Below are positions 7,334-16,290 of a stretch of DNA of 64,000 nucleotides, in pieces. Every line of letters begins with the position of its first letter. Position 1 is the stretch's first letter. The position numbers and the translations under genes were made by a program. The notes beneath the pieces were generated by a model. That model saw only the letters and a program-made list of their open reading frames with translations. It made no database searches and was not told the DNA's origin. The DNA comes from Mongoliitalea daihaiensis (GTDB taxonomy: Bacteria > Bacteroidota > Bacteroidia > Cytophagales > Cyclobacteriaceae), in contig NZ_CP063779.1 in the NCBI RefSeq assembly GCF_021596945.1, forward strand, positions 3,632,001 to 3,696,000. The letters run 5' to 3'.

Positions 7334-9773
7334 AGATTTACGTGTTGGTTTTTCTTATTTTGAACAAAAAGGTTGGAAACCATTCGATTTTCAGATACAA
7401 ACATGGAAAGATTTTTTAGCTGGAAAATCAGGAATTTTGAATGCTCCTACTGGCAGCGGTAAAACCTTCGCCCTTTGGTTTCCTCCCATCTTGGATTACA
7501 TCCGCAAACATCCCCATGACTGGCAAAAACCTCAAAAAATAGGGATTCAAGTCATATGGGTGACTCCTTTGCGGGCGTTGGCTCAGGACATTCACCATGC
7601 TATGCAGGAAGTCTGTAACAGCATCGGGCTTCCTTGGAAAGTGGCTGTAAGAAATGGAGATACCGACACCAAAACCCGTAATCAACAAAAACGTACTCCA
7701 CCCCAATGCCTAGTAACCACGCCAGAGACTTTACAGATTCTTTTGGCACAAAAGGAAAATGCCTCCATTTTCAAAGAAGTCAAATGCATCATTGTGGATG
7801 AATGGCATGAATTGATGGGCAATAAACGAGGGGTTCAGGTTCAATTAGCCCTTGCCTACATCCAAAGCATTTTGCAAAAAGATATACAGCTGTGGGGTAT
7901 TTCCGCCACCATAGGAAATCTGGAAGAAGCCAATAAAATCTTATTAGGAACAGATGCACCAGTTCATATCGTCAAAGCTGATATTCACAAAGAGATAGCC
8001 GTGCACACAGTCTATCCAGATGAATTGGAAAAATATCCTTGGTCAGGTCATTTGGGATTGAAGCTATTGGATAAGATCATACCTATTGTGGAGGGCCATA
8101 ACAGCTTGTTGCTCTTTACCAACACACGTGCGCAAACCGAAATCTGGTATCAGAAAATTATGGAAGCCCGTCCTGATTGGGCGGGATGGGTTGCTATGCA
8201 TCATGGTTCCTTGGATATGGCTGTGCGAACTTGGGTTGAGGAAGCCCTGCATCAAAATAAGTTGAAATTAGTGGTTTGTACCTCAAGTTTAGATTTGGGG
8301 GTGGATTTCAGACCTGTAGATGCAGTCATTCAAATTGGTAGTCCTAAGGGCGTAGCCCGCTTTATGCAACGGGCTGGAAGAGCAGGCCATCAGCCCGGTT
8401 TGCCTTCCGAAATTTACTTTGTCCCTACCAATTCACTAGAACTGATTGAAGCAGCTGCCTTGCGCTTTGCTATGGAAACAGGCGACATGGAAAGTATCCA
8501 CTGCCCTACCCTTACTTACGATGTGCTCATCCAGTTTTTGATCACCTTGGCGGTCGGTGATGGATTTTATCCAGAACCTACCTATCAGTTGATCAAGAAC
8601 ACTTACACCTTTCAGGATTTGCAGTATGAGGAGTTCCATTGGATGTTACATTTCATAACCGAGGGCGGAGAATCCTTGCGAGGTTATGATGAATTTTCCA
8701 AAGTAGTCATCGAGGAAGACGGGCGCTACAAAGTTCATGACAAGCGAACGGCTATGCGACACCGGTTATCCATGGGCACGATTGTAAGCGATCCTATGTA
8801 CAAAGTCCGCTTCAAAAACGGAACCTTTTTAGGAATGGTAGAGGAGTATTTTATCTCACGTCTTAAGCCTGGAGACAGGTTCTTTTTTGCTGGAAGAACC
8901 TTGGAATTTGTAGCCATACGTGATCTGAGCGCCATTGTCACGCAATCCACAAAAAAAACCAGCAACATCCCTTCTTACATGGGTGGACGGATATCATTGA
9001 CTTCCAAACTATCCACCAAAATGCGAGAAATCTTGGAAAGTGCAGCTCAAGGCTCTTTTTATTCAGAAGAAGTCTCCTACTTAGCTCCCTTACTTGATTT
9101 GCAACAGCGCCTTTCATTGATTCCCGATTCTCATACTTTTTTGATAGAAAAATGCATTTCTAAGGATGGGCATCATGTGTTTTTTTATCCGTTTGAGGGC
9201 AGGATGGTGCATGAGATTTTAGGTGCACTTGTAGCCTATCGAATTAGTCTCAACTACCCCATCACCTTCAGTATTGGGATGAATGATTATGGGTTTGAAC
9301 TGCTTTCAGACGAAGTGATTCCCATCGAAGACATTTTAGCAGAAGATTTATTCAGTGAACAAAACTTGATCGATGATATTCAAGCTTGTATCAATGAAAG
9401 CGATATGGCCAAACGTAAATTCAGGGATGTTGCCACCATATCAGGTATCATATTCCAAGGTTTCCCCGGCAAACCAACGAAGCTTAAGCATCTGCAGTCT
9501 AATAGCAGTTTGATTTACAGTGTCTTTGAAGATTATGACCCTGATAACCTCCTGCTTAAACAATCCCGAAGGGAAGCTTTGGAGATGCAAATGGATAAAG
9601 ACAGTGTATTGAATGCTATTCAAAAAATCAATCAGCAGCAAATCGTCCTCAAATATCCTGGGCAATTTACACCGTTTTCATTCCCCATCTTGGTAGATCG
9701 CCTCAGAGCATCACTTTCTTCCGAATCCTTGGAAGACCGCATCGCCAAAATGCGAGCGACGATGATTGATTGA
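7323..9773 (+). CDS. Ligase-associated DEXH-box DNA helicase (Lhr-core type)
   Basis: The protein has 816 residues. Helicase motifs are complete: Walker A APTGSGKT at 41-48, DEWH box, SATIG, a motif IV region with LLFTNTRAQTE, and QRAGRAGHQPG as motif VI. A winged-helix and Lhr-specific domain follow. It matches the DEXH helicase that accompanies ATP-dependent ligases in many Gram-negative bacteria; a role as a 3'-5' DNA helicase in damage repair is known for Lhr relatives and inferred here. The gene starts inside the ligase gene (11-bp overlap). The last 111 bp recur as two decayed copies in the non-coding region downstream (10333-10443 and 10635-10745). Confidence 0.93.
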   Translation: MEDKDLRVGFSYFEQKGWKPFDFQIQTWKDFLAGKSGILNAPTGSGKTFALWFPPILDYIRKHPHDWQKPQKIGIQVIWVTPLRALAQDIHHAMQEVCNSIGLPWKVAVRNGDTDTKTRNQQKRTPPQCLVTTPETLQILLAQKENASIFKEVKCIIVDEWHELMGNKRGVQVQLALAYIQSILQKDIQLWGISATIGNLEEANKILLGTDAPVHIVKADIHKEIAVHTVYPDELEKYPWSGHLGLKLLDKIIPIVEGHNSLLLFTNTRAQTEIWYQKIMEARPDWAGWVAMHHGSLDMAVRTWVEEALHQNKLKLVVCTSSLDLGVDFRPVDAVIQIGSPKGVARFMQRAGRAGHQPGLPSEIYFVPTNSLELIEAAALRFAMETGDMESIHCPTLTYDVLIQFLITLAVGDGFYPEPTYQLIKNTYTFQDLQYEEFHWMLHFITEGGESLRGYDEFSKVVIEEDGRYKVHDKRTAMRHRLSMGTIVSDPMYKVRFKNGTFLGMVEEYFISRLKPGDRFFFAGRTLEFVAIRDLSAIVTQSTKKTSNIPSYMGGRISLTSKLSTKMREILESAAQGSFYSEEVSYLAPLLDLQQRLSLIPDSHTFLIEKCISKDGHHVFFYPFEGRMVHEILGALVAYRISLNYPITFSIGMNDYGFELLSDEVIPIEDILAEDLFSEQNLIDDIQACINESDMAKRKFRDVATISGIIFQGFPGKPTKLKHLQSNSSLIYSVFEDYDPDNLLLKQSRREALEMQMDKDSVLNAIQKINQQQIVLKYPGQFTPFSFPILVDRLRASLSSESLEDRIAKMRATMID

Positions 9774-10332
9774 GAACAGGTTCTCGCAGAAAGCGGAGAA
9801 TACGCAGAAAAAATTTAACACAGATAGACAAATGATAAGCACTGATTTACACAGATAGTTTGCTGACGCAAATCTGGAAAAGTTGAGCGATGCTATTTCA
9901 ATTGTAATTTGATAATTGATTCAGATATTAAAACACAAAAAAACCGTGTGCATCCGTGTGCATCCGTGGCTAAACATTAAGCGGGGATTATGGTCAAAAT
10001 TTTTAAAACAGATAGACAAATGATATGCACTGATTTGCACAGATAGTTTGCTGACGCAAATCTGGAAAAGTTGAGCGATGCTATTTCAATTGTAATTTGA
10101 TAATTGATTCAGATATTAAAACACAAAAAAACCGTGTGCATCCGTGTGCATCCGTGGCTAAACATTAAGCGGGGATTATGGTCAAAAATTTTTAAAACAG
10201 ATAGACAAATGATATGCACTGATTTGCACAGATAGTTTGCTGACGCAAATCTGGAAAAGTTGATCCCTACTATTTTTACTTGCTAATTTTTTCAACTAAA
10301 AAAAGATGAAAAAATCTGTGGCCATCTGTGAC

Positions 10333-10443
10333 CAATTTACCTCCTTTTCCTAACCTATTTTAGTTGATCGTCTACCAGCATCACAATCTTCCTAATTATT
10401 GGATGACCGAATCACCAAAATACGGGCAACGATGATTGATTGA
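10333..10443 (+). pseudogene. Decayed copy 1 of the helicase gene 3' end
   Basis: This 111-bp stretch aligns without any gap to the last 111 bp of the helicase gene (9663-9773); by eye about 86 positions match. The shared end ACGATGATTGATTGA is identical, including the stop codon. In the helicase frame it soon meets a TAA, so it is not coding. The homology continues past the stop into the following repeat (GAACAGGTTCTCGC). Confidence 0.85.
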
Positions 10444-10634
10444 GAACAGGTTCTCGCGGAAAGCGGAGAATACGCAGAAAAAATTTAACACAGATGACAA
10501 CTGATAAGCACTGATTTAAACAGATAGTTTGCTGACGCAAATCTGGAAAAGTTGATCCCTACTATTTTTATTTGCTAATTTTTTCAACTAAAAAAAGATG
10601 AAAAAATCTGTGGCCATCTGTGTGCATCTGTGAC

Positions 10635-10745
10635 CATTTTACCCCCTTTTCCTAACCTATTTTAGTTGATCGTTTACCAGCATCACACTCTTCCTAATTA
10701 TTGGATGACCGAATCACCAAAATATGGGCAACGATGATTGATTGA
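10635..10745 (+). pseudogene. Decayed copy 2 of the helicase gene 3' end
   Basis: This is a second 111-bp copy of the helicase tail, 302 bp after the first. It shares nearly all of copy 1's differences from the gene (for example CCTAACCTATTTTAGTTGAT and CCTAATTATTGGATGACC), so it arose by later tandem duplication of copy 1 together with the repeat around it. It is not coding. Confidence 0.85.
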
Positions 10746-10944
10746 GCATTGGTTCTCGCAGAAAGCGGAGAATACGCAGAAAAAATTTAACACAGATGAC
10801 AAATGATAAGCACTGATTTACACAGATAGTTTGCTGACGCAAATCTGGAAAAGTTGATCCCTACTATTTGAATTGGGATTTACTAATTTTTTAAACCATA
10901 AAAAGGCAAAAAAAACCATGTTGGCTAGTTTGCTTAAAAAAACA

Positions 10945-11044
10945 AACTCCGATAGGAGTTAAATCCCGAAGGGTATTAGCCCCGAGTCGCCACTCGGGGT
11001 AAAAAAAGGTTTTAAAACCCCAAGCCCAACTCCGATAGGAGTTG
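10945..11044. repeat. Cluster of short palindromes (hairpin string)
   Basis: Within 100 bp there are five inverted repeats: AACTCCGATAGGAGTT (10945-10960), CCCGAAGGG (10965-10973), CCCCGAGTCGCCACTCGGGG (10980-10999), GGTTTTAAAACC (11008-11019) and CAACTCCGATAGGAGTTG (11027-11044). The architecture of several 5-8 bp stems with 3-4 nt loops is the same as in the units at 21.5-24.9 kb, but the sequences differ. It looks like a relic or relative of the same class of palindromic intergenic element. Confidence 0.75.
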
Positions 11045-11168
11045 AATTAAACTAGGTACCTCTATTATTCATGTATCAATTTTTAACATAAAAACCCCGT
11101 CTAAAGACGCAATAACTGCCAAATTTTCCCCAAAAATCCTTTTCTTTGCTAGCTGAATAGAAAAGCCC

Positions 11169-11780
11169 ATGAAAGTAATTGCTATCGGAAGAAATTACGC
11201 CGAACACATCGAAGAGCTCAACAACGAACGACCTACCGCACCCGTCGTTTTCCTCAAACCAGATACAGCTGTTCTTAAAAATAACGCCCCTTTTTACCAT
11301 CCTGACTTTTCACAAAACATCCATCACGAGGTTGAATTGGTACTCAAGGTATGTAAAGAAGGCAAACATCTTCAGCCACAATTTGCCCATCGGTATTTTG
11401 ATGAAATTGGTATAGGCATCGATTTCACTGCGCGCGATTTGCAAGATGCATGTAAAGCTAAAGGACTTCCTTGGGAAATTGCTAAAGCATTTAACGGTTC
11501 AGCACCAGTCGGATCATTTTTACCAGTTTCGGAATTCAAATCCATGAACGATATCAATTTTCATTTGCTTATCAATGGAGAATTCAAGCAAAAAGGAAAT
11601 ACTTCCATGATGCTTTTCGACTTCAATGCTATCATTGCCTATGTCTCTCAGTTTTTTACGCTGAAAAAAGGTGATTTAATCTTTACAGGGACTCCAGCAG
11701 GTGTGAGTAAAGTCAATATTGGAGACCGATTGGAAGCATTTATCGAAGATCAAAAATTACTGGACTTTGAAATTAAATAA
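11169..11780 (+). CDS. Fumarylacetoacetate hydrolase (FAH)-fold protein, FAHD1-like
   Basis: The protein has 203 residues and is a single FAH catalytic domain. It opens with MKVIAIGRNYAEHIEE and FLKPDTAVL, which match the FAHD1/YcgM group, and has the metal-binding acidic pattern HHEVELVL and IGIDFTARDLQ followed by the GTPAGVSKVNIGD loop. Members are acylpyruvases or oxaloacetate decarboxylases using Mg2+ or Mn2+; which activity applies here is not clear. The M23 peptidase gene begins within its last codons, so the two form a unit. Confidence 0.88.
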   Translation: MKVIAIGRNYAEHIEELNNERPTAPVVFLKPDTAVLKNNAPFYHPDFSQNIHHEVELVLKVCKEGKHLQPQFAHRYFDEIGIGIDFTARDLQDACKAKGLPWEIAKAFNGSAPVGSFLPVSEFKSMNDINFHLLINGEFKQKGNTSMMLFDFNAIIAYVSQFFTLKKGDLIFTGTPAGVSKVNIGDRLEAFIEDQKLLDFEIK

Positions 11781-13620
11781 TTCCTTTTTGTGGCTTTGCT
11801 TTTGGCTTGGCTTTTCAAATAATATCCTTGCTCAAGACTATTTATTTCCAGTAAAGCCAGGACAACGAGCAGCACTGTCTGGAAACTTTTCCGAAATACG
11901 ACCCAGTCATTTTCATTCCGGGATTGATGTGAAAATTGGTGGAGTGGATGGAGAACCCATCTTAGCCATTGCAGATGGCTACATTTATCGGATGAAAATT
12001 TCCACCTATGGCTATGGAAATGTGCTGTATTTGAGGCATAACGATGGTCAATCCTCTGTTTATGCTCATTTGCGAAACTTCTCTCCAAAAATCATGGAAT
12101 TCATGCGCAAGGAGCTATATTTTGCGAAAAAAAATGAATTGGAAATCTTCCCAGACCCTGATTTTCTACCCATTAAAAGAGGGGAAGTCATAGGAAATGG
12201 AGGGAATACCGGGAGTTCGGGTGGACCACACCTTCATTTTGAAATTCGGGACACCTTAGACCGTGCCATTGACCCATTTATTTACAGATTCAGAGAAGTT
12301 GTGGATAATACTCCCCCTATCATTTACAAAATGGCTATTCGTCCAATCGGTATGGATAGCAGGGTCAATGGTCTTTACCAACGGATTGAGGTAACTCCCC
12401 TGCTTGAAGGAGGTGTCTATGTGATCAAAGAACCTGTTAAAGTCAGTGGACAGGTGGGTATTGAAATCCATTCCATCGACCGCATGGACGGTTCCACCAA
12501 TATTTTTGGAAATCCTATGTATGAATTGAGTGAAGATGGTAACCTGATTTTCAAGGCCAACCTACAACACATCGATTTCAACAAGGGGAGATTCTTTTTC
12601 TCCCATATGACTGGTAATAAGTTTAAACGCCTTTATAAGGTCCCTAACAATGTCTTGGAAATCTATGAACCGGATTCAACATGGTCTGGTGCAATTTCAG
12701 TGAATCCCCAACAGCGAAAAAATATTTCAGTAAAAGCCCAAGACTTTTTTGGAAATGCTCGAACAGTGAAAATGACCTTAGTCGGCGAAGAAGCTCCCTT
12801 CTTTTTGGGTAATCGAAACATCAGCACTACCAAAGGAACATCTATTAAATACGATGGTTCCTTGATGATCATCGAAACAGGTCCTTCTGACATCGGTACC
12901 TTAGCCAAAGTTTGGGTGAAAAGCCACGAAATGGAAATGGCCCCAATATACGTCAACAATTCTCATCGAATTTATACATGGGATATGCGCTATGGCATTC
13001 CCGAGCAAATTGACTTGTGCACAGAGACGATCTTTCCCTCCGTCATTGCGCACATTCCTTTCGGTGAGGAGCGCTTGGTTGCCAATCAACAACTAGAAAT
13101 CATTGTGCCAGAAGAAGCCACCTTGGATGATTTGTACTTAAGAGTAGAACACCAAAATAATCGTCTCAAAATCAATGATACGGATGAATATTTACGCTCT
13201 CCTATTGAAATCCTTTGGAAGGAAACTATGGGAAGTGCCGATAGAGAGCGAACACATGTATATGCCCTCAACAGAAATGGGAGCAAGTCTTTTGTAGGCG
13301 GAACGTGGGAATTAGGAAATATCCGTTTCAAAACTAGAAACTTTGGTACCTTTGTACTCGATACAGACGTCAACCCTCCCAGCATTACGCCCATCCGGGT
13401 AACTGCTGACGAATTGAGGTTTACCATTCGAGATGACAAATCCGGAATAAAGGATTTTGAGGCCTTGGTCAATGGTGAATGGGTATTGATGCGATATGAG
13501 CATAAGCAAAATGTCATCTGGTCTGAGAAGTTGACCAAACAAGCTTTCAAAGGAGAGCTTATATTGAAAGTAAGGGATATGGCAGGGAATGAAACTGTTT
13601 ATAAAACTCTAGTCAAATAA
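11767..13620 (+). CDS. Exported M23-family metallopeptidase
   Basis: I choose the TTG at 11767, giving 617 residues that begin with a good signal peptide (KLNNSFLWLCFWLGF, cleavage after ILAQ). An ATG at 11719 would put 16 unlikely residues ahead of the signal and increase the overlap with the FAH gene. The LytM/M23 domain is N-terminal: HFHSGIDV supplies His and Asp zinc ligands, and GGPHLHFEIRD supplies the HxH. The remaining 430 residues are beta-rich with no domain I can name; they may bind the wall or regulate the enzyme. It is probably a periplasmic peptidoglycan endopeptidase. Confidence 0.87.
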   Translation: MKLNNSFLWLCFWLGFSNNILAQDYLFPVKPGQRAALSGNFSEIRPSHFHSGIDVKIGGVDGEPILAIADGYIYRMKISTYGYGNVLYLRHNDGQSSVYAHLRNFSPKIMEFMRKELYFAKKNELEIFPDPDFLPIKRGEVIGNGGNTGSSGGPHLHFEIRDTLDRAIDPFIYRFREVVDNTPPIIYKMAIRPIGMDSRVNGLYQRIEVTPLLEGGVYVIKEPVKVSGQVGIEIHSIDRMDGSTNIFGNPMYELSEDGNLIFKANLQHIDFNKGRFFFSHMTGNKFKRLYKVPNNVLEIYEPDSTWSGAISVNPQQRKNISVKAQDFFGNARTVKMTLVGEEAPFFLGNRNISTTKGTSIKYDGSLMIIETGPSDIGTLAKVWVKSHEMEMAPIYVNNSHRIYTWDMRYGIPEQIDLCTETIFPSVIAHIPFGEERLVANQQLEIIVPEEATLDDLYLRVEHQNNRLKINDTDEYLRSPIEILWKETMGSADRERTHVYALNRNGSKSFVGGTWELGNIRFKTRNFGTFVLDTDVNPPSITPIRVTADELRFTIRDDKSGIKDFEALVNGEWVLMRYEHKQNVIWSEKLTKQAFKGELILKVRDMAGNETVYKTLVK

Positions 13621-14005
13621 TTTATTTTTGTTTAGAAAAATCAAGAGACTGAGAAATTAACTGAAATAATTAATAACAAAAACCTTGGGGTCCAAAACAT
13701 TGATCTTAAAAGTTTATCAGTCAGGGTGCGGAGCAGAGAGTTTTTTTAAAGATGAGTTTAGTGTTTTAAAACTAACTGACTCAATTTACTGTAGCCGCTG
13801 GGTAGATTATCTTGACAATTTAGTGATTGATCATTTTTTATTTCCAAATACAGCATACAATTTAATTTTATAATCTTCGCAATTATAATTTTATGCTAAT
13901 CATAAGGCCTTTTATATTCATAAAAACCTACCCAAAGACAAGAAGTTTTGGTACTTTTGCCTGTAACCCAGCTTTTATCACATTAACAAATAAAACCACA
14001 AAAAC
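13621..14005 (+). other. Intergenic region upstream of bcp
   Basis: This gap of 385 bp is AT-rich. A 62-codon reading frame at 13685-13873 has no recognisable features and is probably chance. The only signal I can support is a -7 promoter box at 13952-13959. Confidence 0.6.
13952..13959 (+). promoter_or_regulatory. Bacteroidota -7 promoter box (TACTTTTG) for bcp
   Basis: The sequence matches TAnnTTTG and lies 46 bp before the bcp start, giving a leader of about 40 nt. No clear -33 box is present. Confidence 0.5.
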
Positions 14006-14455
14006 ATGGCGTTAGAAATTGGAAATCCAGCACCGGCATTTGAAGCGAAAGATCAACAAGGCAACATCTTGAAGTTGTCTGATTTCAAAGGAAAAAAAGT
14101 TGTACTTTATTTTTATCCAAAAGACAATACTCCGGGTTGCACTGCACAAGCTTGTAATTTAAGAGACAACTACGATGCTTTATTGGCTGCGGGTTATGTA
14201 GTCTTGGGTGTGAGTTCGGACTCCGAAAAATCCCACCAAAAATTCATCGAAAAGCAAAGCCTTCCTTTCCCCCTTTTAGCTGATGAGGACTTGAAAGTTC
14301 ATGAGGCCTACGGTACTTGGGTAGAAAAATCCATGTATGGCAGAAAGTATATGGGAACAGCACGTACTACATTCATCATCAATGAAGAAGGGATATTGGA
14401 AGAAATCATTGAAAAAGTAAATACAAAAGAACATACCAAACAAATCCTCAAATAA
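14006..14455 (+). CDS. bcp: Thioredoxin-dependent thiol peroxidase (bacterioferritin comigratory protein, peroxiredoxin)
   Basis: The protein has 149 residues, the usual length for Bcp/PrxQ. The peroxidatic Cys45 lies in TPGCTAQAC and the resolving Cys50 five residues later, which is the atypical two-Cys arrangement. The active-site Thr and the FYPKDNTPG loop are intact, as is ARTTFIINEEG near the C-terminus. It reduces H2O2 and organic peroxides with electrons from thioredoxin. A -7 box lies upstream, and the transketolase genes follow after 10 bp. Confidence 0.95.
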   Translation: MALEIGNPAPAFEAKDQQGNILKLSDFKGKKVVLYFYPKDNTPGCTAQACNLRDNYDALLAAGYVVLGVSSDSEKSHQKFIEKQSLPFPLLADEDLKVHEAYGTWVEKSMYGRKYMGTARTTFIINEEGILEEIIEKVNTKEHTKQILK

Positions 14456-14465
14456 TTCCAAACCA

Positions 14466-15317
14466 ATGGAAAATAAATCAATCGAACAACTCAACGACAT
14501 CTGTTCACAGGTTAGAAGAGATTGCTTGCGCATGGTTCATGGCGTGCAATCCGGTCACCCAGGAGCAGCCTTGGGCCTTACGGAGTACTTCGTGGCGCTC
14601 TTCTTCAAAGAAATGACGCATAACAATCAGTTCCAAATGGACGGCAAAGGCGAAGATCTCTTCTTCCTTTCTAACGGACACGTGTCCGCCTTATGGTACG
14701 CTGTATTGGCAAGGTCAGGTTACTTTGGTGTTGAAGAGTTGGGAACTTTCCGAAAAATCAATACTCGCTTACAAGGACACCCCGCTACTGAAGAAGGTTT
14801 GCCCGGTATCCGAATTGCCTCAGGTTCGTTAGGCCAAGGACTTTCTGTAGCACTTGGTGCCGCGCAGGTGAAAAAGCTTAATGGAGACGACAAATTAGTT
14901 TACGCTGTCATGGGAGATGGTGAACAGCAAGAAGGTCAAGTATGGGAAGCGGCTATGTATGCTGCACACTATAAAATTGACAATGTGATTGCTGCGATTG
15001 ACTATAATGGTCAGCAAATTGATGGTCCTACCGAGAAGGTAATGGACTTGAAAAACCTGAAAGCAAAATGGGAAGCATTCGGTTGGGAAGTGGTTGAAAT
15101 CCAAAAAGGTAACGATATGGAGCCCGTTTTGGCAGGTCTTGCTGATGCGAAGAGCCTTACTGGTAAAGGAAAGCCTGTACTTGTCTTGTTATATACCGAA
15201 ATGGGATACGGTGTAGACTTTATGGTAGGTACGCACAAATGGCATGGCATTGCTCCAAGTAATGCTGAATTAGCCAATGCATTGGGACAATTGAAAGAAA
15301 CCTTAGGAGACTACTAA
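14466..15317 (+). CDS. Transketolase, N-terminal (TPP-binding) subunit
   Basis: The protein has 283 residues, the length of the N-terminal half of split transketolases. It shows HGVQSGHPGAALG, SNGHVSALWYAVL and the thiamine diphosphate motif GDGEQQEGQVWEA, ending with IDYNGQQIDG. The partner C-terminal half follows one base after the stop. Together they transfer two-carbon ketol units in the non-oxidative pentose phosphate pathway. A DXS-like function is unlikely because the split layout and the N-terminal motif are those of transketolase. Confidence 0.94.
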   Translation: MENKSIEQLNDICSQVRRDCLRMVHGVQSGHPGAALGLTEYFVALFFKEMTHNNQFQMDGKGEDLFFLSNGHVSALWYAVLARSGYFGVEELGTFRKINTRLQGHPATEEGLPGIRIASGSLGQGLSVALGAAQVKKLNGDDKLVYAVMGDGEQQEGQVWEAAMYAAHYKIDNVIAAIDYNGQQIDGPTEKVMDLKNLKAKWEAFGWEVVEIQKGNDMEPVLAGLADAKSLTGKGKPVLVLLYTEMGYGVDFMVGTHKWHGIAPSNAELANALGQLKETLGDY

Positions 15318-15318
15318 C

Positions 15319-16290
15319 ATGGAAAAGACATTAGATTTAAAATACACATATACTGAGAAGAAAGATACCCGCTCTGGCTTTGGCGACGGTTTACTAGAAG
15401 CTGGAAGACAAAACCCTAATGTAGTAGGTCTTTGCGCTGACTTGATCGGTTCTTTAAAAATGGGCGCTTTCCAAAAAGAATTTCCCGAGCGTTTTTTCCA
15501 AGTAGGAATTGCAGAAGCCAACATGATTGGCTTGGCAGCAGGGATGACTATTGGAGGGAAAATTCCTTTCACAGGAACCTTTGCTAACTTTTCTACGGGC
15601 CGCGTGTATGACCAAATCAGACAATCTGTTGCGTATTCTGGTAAAAACGTAAAAATCTGTGCTTCCCATGCTGGTTTGACCTTAGGTGAAGACGGTGCTA
15701 CGCATCAGATTTTAGAAGATCTCGGTATGATGAAAATGCTTCCTCATATGACTGTCATCAATCCTTGCGATTACAATCAAACAAAAGCGGCTACTTTAGC
15801 TTTAGTCAATCATGAGGGCCCTGCATACCTGAGATTTGGTAGACCAAGCTGGCCTATTTTCACGCCTAAAGACCAAGAATTTGTGATTGGTAAAGCTTGG
15901 AAAATGATTGAAGGAACGGATGTTACCATCTTTGCTACAGGTCACTTAGTGTGGGAGGCTGTGGTTGCTGAGGCGATGTTGAGAGAAGAAGGCATTTCAG
16001 CTGAGGTGATAAATATTCATACGATAAAGCCATTGGATGAAGAAGCTATCCTAGCCTCCGTTGCTAAAACTGGTTGTGCGGTTTCAGCAGAAGAACACCA
16101 AATCAACGGTGGCTTAGGAGACAGTATCGCTCAAACCTTGATTCGAAACAATCCTGCTCCATTGGAATACGTGGGTGTATTAGACTCCTTCGGTGAATCC
16201 GGAACTCCTACCCAATTGTTGGAGAAATACGGCTTAAATGCTGAGAACATTGTAAAGGCTGCGAAAAAGGCAATTGCAAGAAAGGGTTAA
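15319..16290 (+). CDS. Transketolase, C-terminal (pyrimidine-binding) subunit
   Basis: The protein has 323 residues. The pyrimidine-binding domain carries FFQVGIAEANMIGLAAGM, with the glutamate that activates TPP, and SHAGLTLGEDGATHQ. The C-terminal domain follows with NIHTIKPLDEEAI and SAEEHQINGGLGD. It starts one base after the N-terminal subunit stop, so equal expression is expected. A rho-independent terminator lies about 150 bp downstream. Confidence 0.94.
   Translation: MEKTLDLKYTYTEKKDTRSGFGDGLLEAGRQNPNVVGLCADLIGSLKMGAFQKEFPERFFQVGIAEANMIGLAAGMTIGGKIPFTGTFANFSTGRVYDQIRQSVAYSGKNVKICASHAGLTLGEDGATHQILEDLGMMKMLPHMTVINPCDYNQTKAATLALVNHEGPAYLRFGRPSWPIFTPKDQEFVIGKAWKMIEGTDVTIFATGHLVWEAVVAEAMLREEGISAEVINIHTIKPLDEEAILASVAKTGCAVSAEEHQINGGLGDSIAQTLIRNNPAPLEYVGVLDSFGESGTPTQLLEKYGLNAENIVKAAKKAIARKG

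Larger units (their letters stand above)
9774..10916. repeat. Non-coding repeat region with 188-bp and 302-bp tandem periods
   Basis: This gap holds no gene. A core beginning CAGATAGTTTGCTGACGC occurs five times (near 9852, 10040, 10229, 10521 and 10823). Two successive copies in the left part repeat with a 188-bp period, carrying GTGTGCATCCGTGTGCATCC. The right part repeats with a 302-bp period that includes a copy of the helicase tail. A second core, CGCAGAAAGCGGAGAATACG (or CGCGGAAAGC), occurs near 9785, 10455 and 10757. Words such as ACACAGAT on one side and ATCTGTGTGCATCTGTG on the other are mutually complementary, so each unit can fold into a long imperfect hairpin. Confidence 0.85.

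Noticed and set aside
10333-10745. The helicase-tail copies as coding remnants of a second helicase gene
   Set aside because: Only the last 111 bp is present, and the helicase frame is stopped early by TAA.
13685-13873. A 62-codon frame between the M23 gene and bcp
   Set aside because: It has no signal, domain or conserved motif and lies in AT-rich non-coding DNA before a promoter box.
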